Source of the DNA: Hexactinellida sp. DTS-2022
Lineage: Eukaryota > Porifera > Hexactinellida
Direction of reading: 5' to 3'
DNA length: 64,000 bases
Assembly: GCA_028753945.1 (NCBI GenBank)
Contig: JAPNXP010000015.1
Coordinates: 1-64,000 of the forward strand
This document shows positions 63,726 to 64,000 of this stretch, in pieces (the first letter of the stretch is position 1; each line of letters starts with the position of its first letter). A program made the position numbers and the translations under genes. A model generated the notes under the pieces. It did no database searches, was not told the DNA's origin, and saw nothing but the letters and a program-made list of their open reading frames with translations.

Positions 63726-63989
63726 ATGGCCCTGTCAGCGGATCAGCTGCTCTACTACCTGCGGAGTCCGCTCAGCCTCGCCTACGACATCCATGGTCTC
63801 TACAGCGACGCGCTGCCACACTCGGACCCGCGGGTGGCCAACTGGCTGCTCATGCACTCCGTCATGCCCACGCTCTACGCGGTGGGGACCTACCTGGGCC
63901 TGGTGTCCCTCGCGGCGCTTGTGTCGCGCCGCCTCCCGCGCCTGGAGCTCCTATACGCGATGCGTCTTTACAACGCTAGCGTCATATTG
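63726..63989 (+). CDS. Very-long-chain fatty acid elongase (ELOVL), first coding exon, partial
   Basis: Eighty-eight codons from the ATG at 63726 to a GT donor (gtatgc at 63990), phase 0; the gene continues past the window. ELOVL proteins catalyse the condensing step of fatty-acid elongation in the ER. The segment DPRVANWLLMHSVMPTLYAV followed by a hydrophobic YLGLVSLAALV, then RLPRLELLYAMRLYN, corresponds to the conserved N-terminal DPR-W-L and FxL-YN region of the family. The usual GP-MxxRKP motif is altered to SRRLPRLE. Its start lies 118 bp after the Nup43-like stop. Confidence 0.8.
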
Positions 63990-64000
63990 GTATGCGCATA

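Overview
The window is nuclear DNA of a compact-genome eukaryote, most likely an early-branching or other invertebrate animal. The genes are split by very short GT-AG introns (mostly 45-76 nt). They encode animal-type proteins: a creatine-kinase-family phosphagen kinase, ELOVL elongase, condensin NCAPG, POLR3E, LYRM4/ISD11, IPMK, a thimet oligopeptidase/neurolysin-type peptidase, a severin-like gelsolin and a Nup43-like WD protein. I cannot fix the species; a sponge or similar lineage would fit but is a guess.

The window has two halves. Positions 1-42,800 are a repeat block. A 212-bp satellite (subfamily A, ~55 nearly identical copies) fills 1-11,742. It abuts two identical, complete, head-to-tail copies of a Penelope-like retroelement on the minus strand (11,743-16,440 and 16,441-21,138). 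Each copy has an upstream Cys/His-rich ORF1 and a downstream reverse-transcriptase ORF2. A third, 5'-truncated copy consists only of 3' UTR and runs into ~38.5 copies of a 382-bp satellite, which is the same repeat found 1.2 times in the 3' UTR of the full copies. Then comes a second 212-bp array (subfamily B, ~30 copies) in the opposite orientation to the first, decaying at its right edge into diverged monomers.

Positions ~42,830-64,000 are a dense gene region with GC-rich coding sequence and AT-rich gaps. A 446-bp hAT-type MITE with a perfect 8-bp target duplication sits at the border. Then follow a tandem IPMK pair (with a likely gene-conversion tract in the last exon), a large disordered protein of unknown function, a lysophosphatidic-acid acyltransferase, LYRM4 (convergent with the acyltransferase, divergent from the kinase), a creatine-kinase-like enzyme with an unusual substrate-pocket residue, POLR3E with a GC-AG intron, a THOP/NLN peptidase, NCAPG, a three-domain gelsolin on the minus strand, a Nup43-like gene whose putative first intron or upstream region holds a 20-bp minisatellite with two inserted MITEs, and the first exon of an ELOVL elongase cut by the window edge. 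Apart from the IPMK pair the genes are functionally unrelated housekeeping genes packed closely together.

The most noteworthy items are the satellite apparently derived from a retroelement 3' UTR, the two-ORF Penelope-like element with a candidate -1 frameshift heptamer, the inverted satellite arms, the Val-to-Glu change in the phosphagen kinase, and the IPMK exon-5 conversion.
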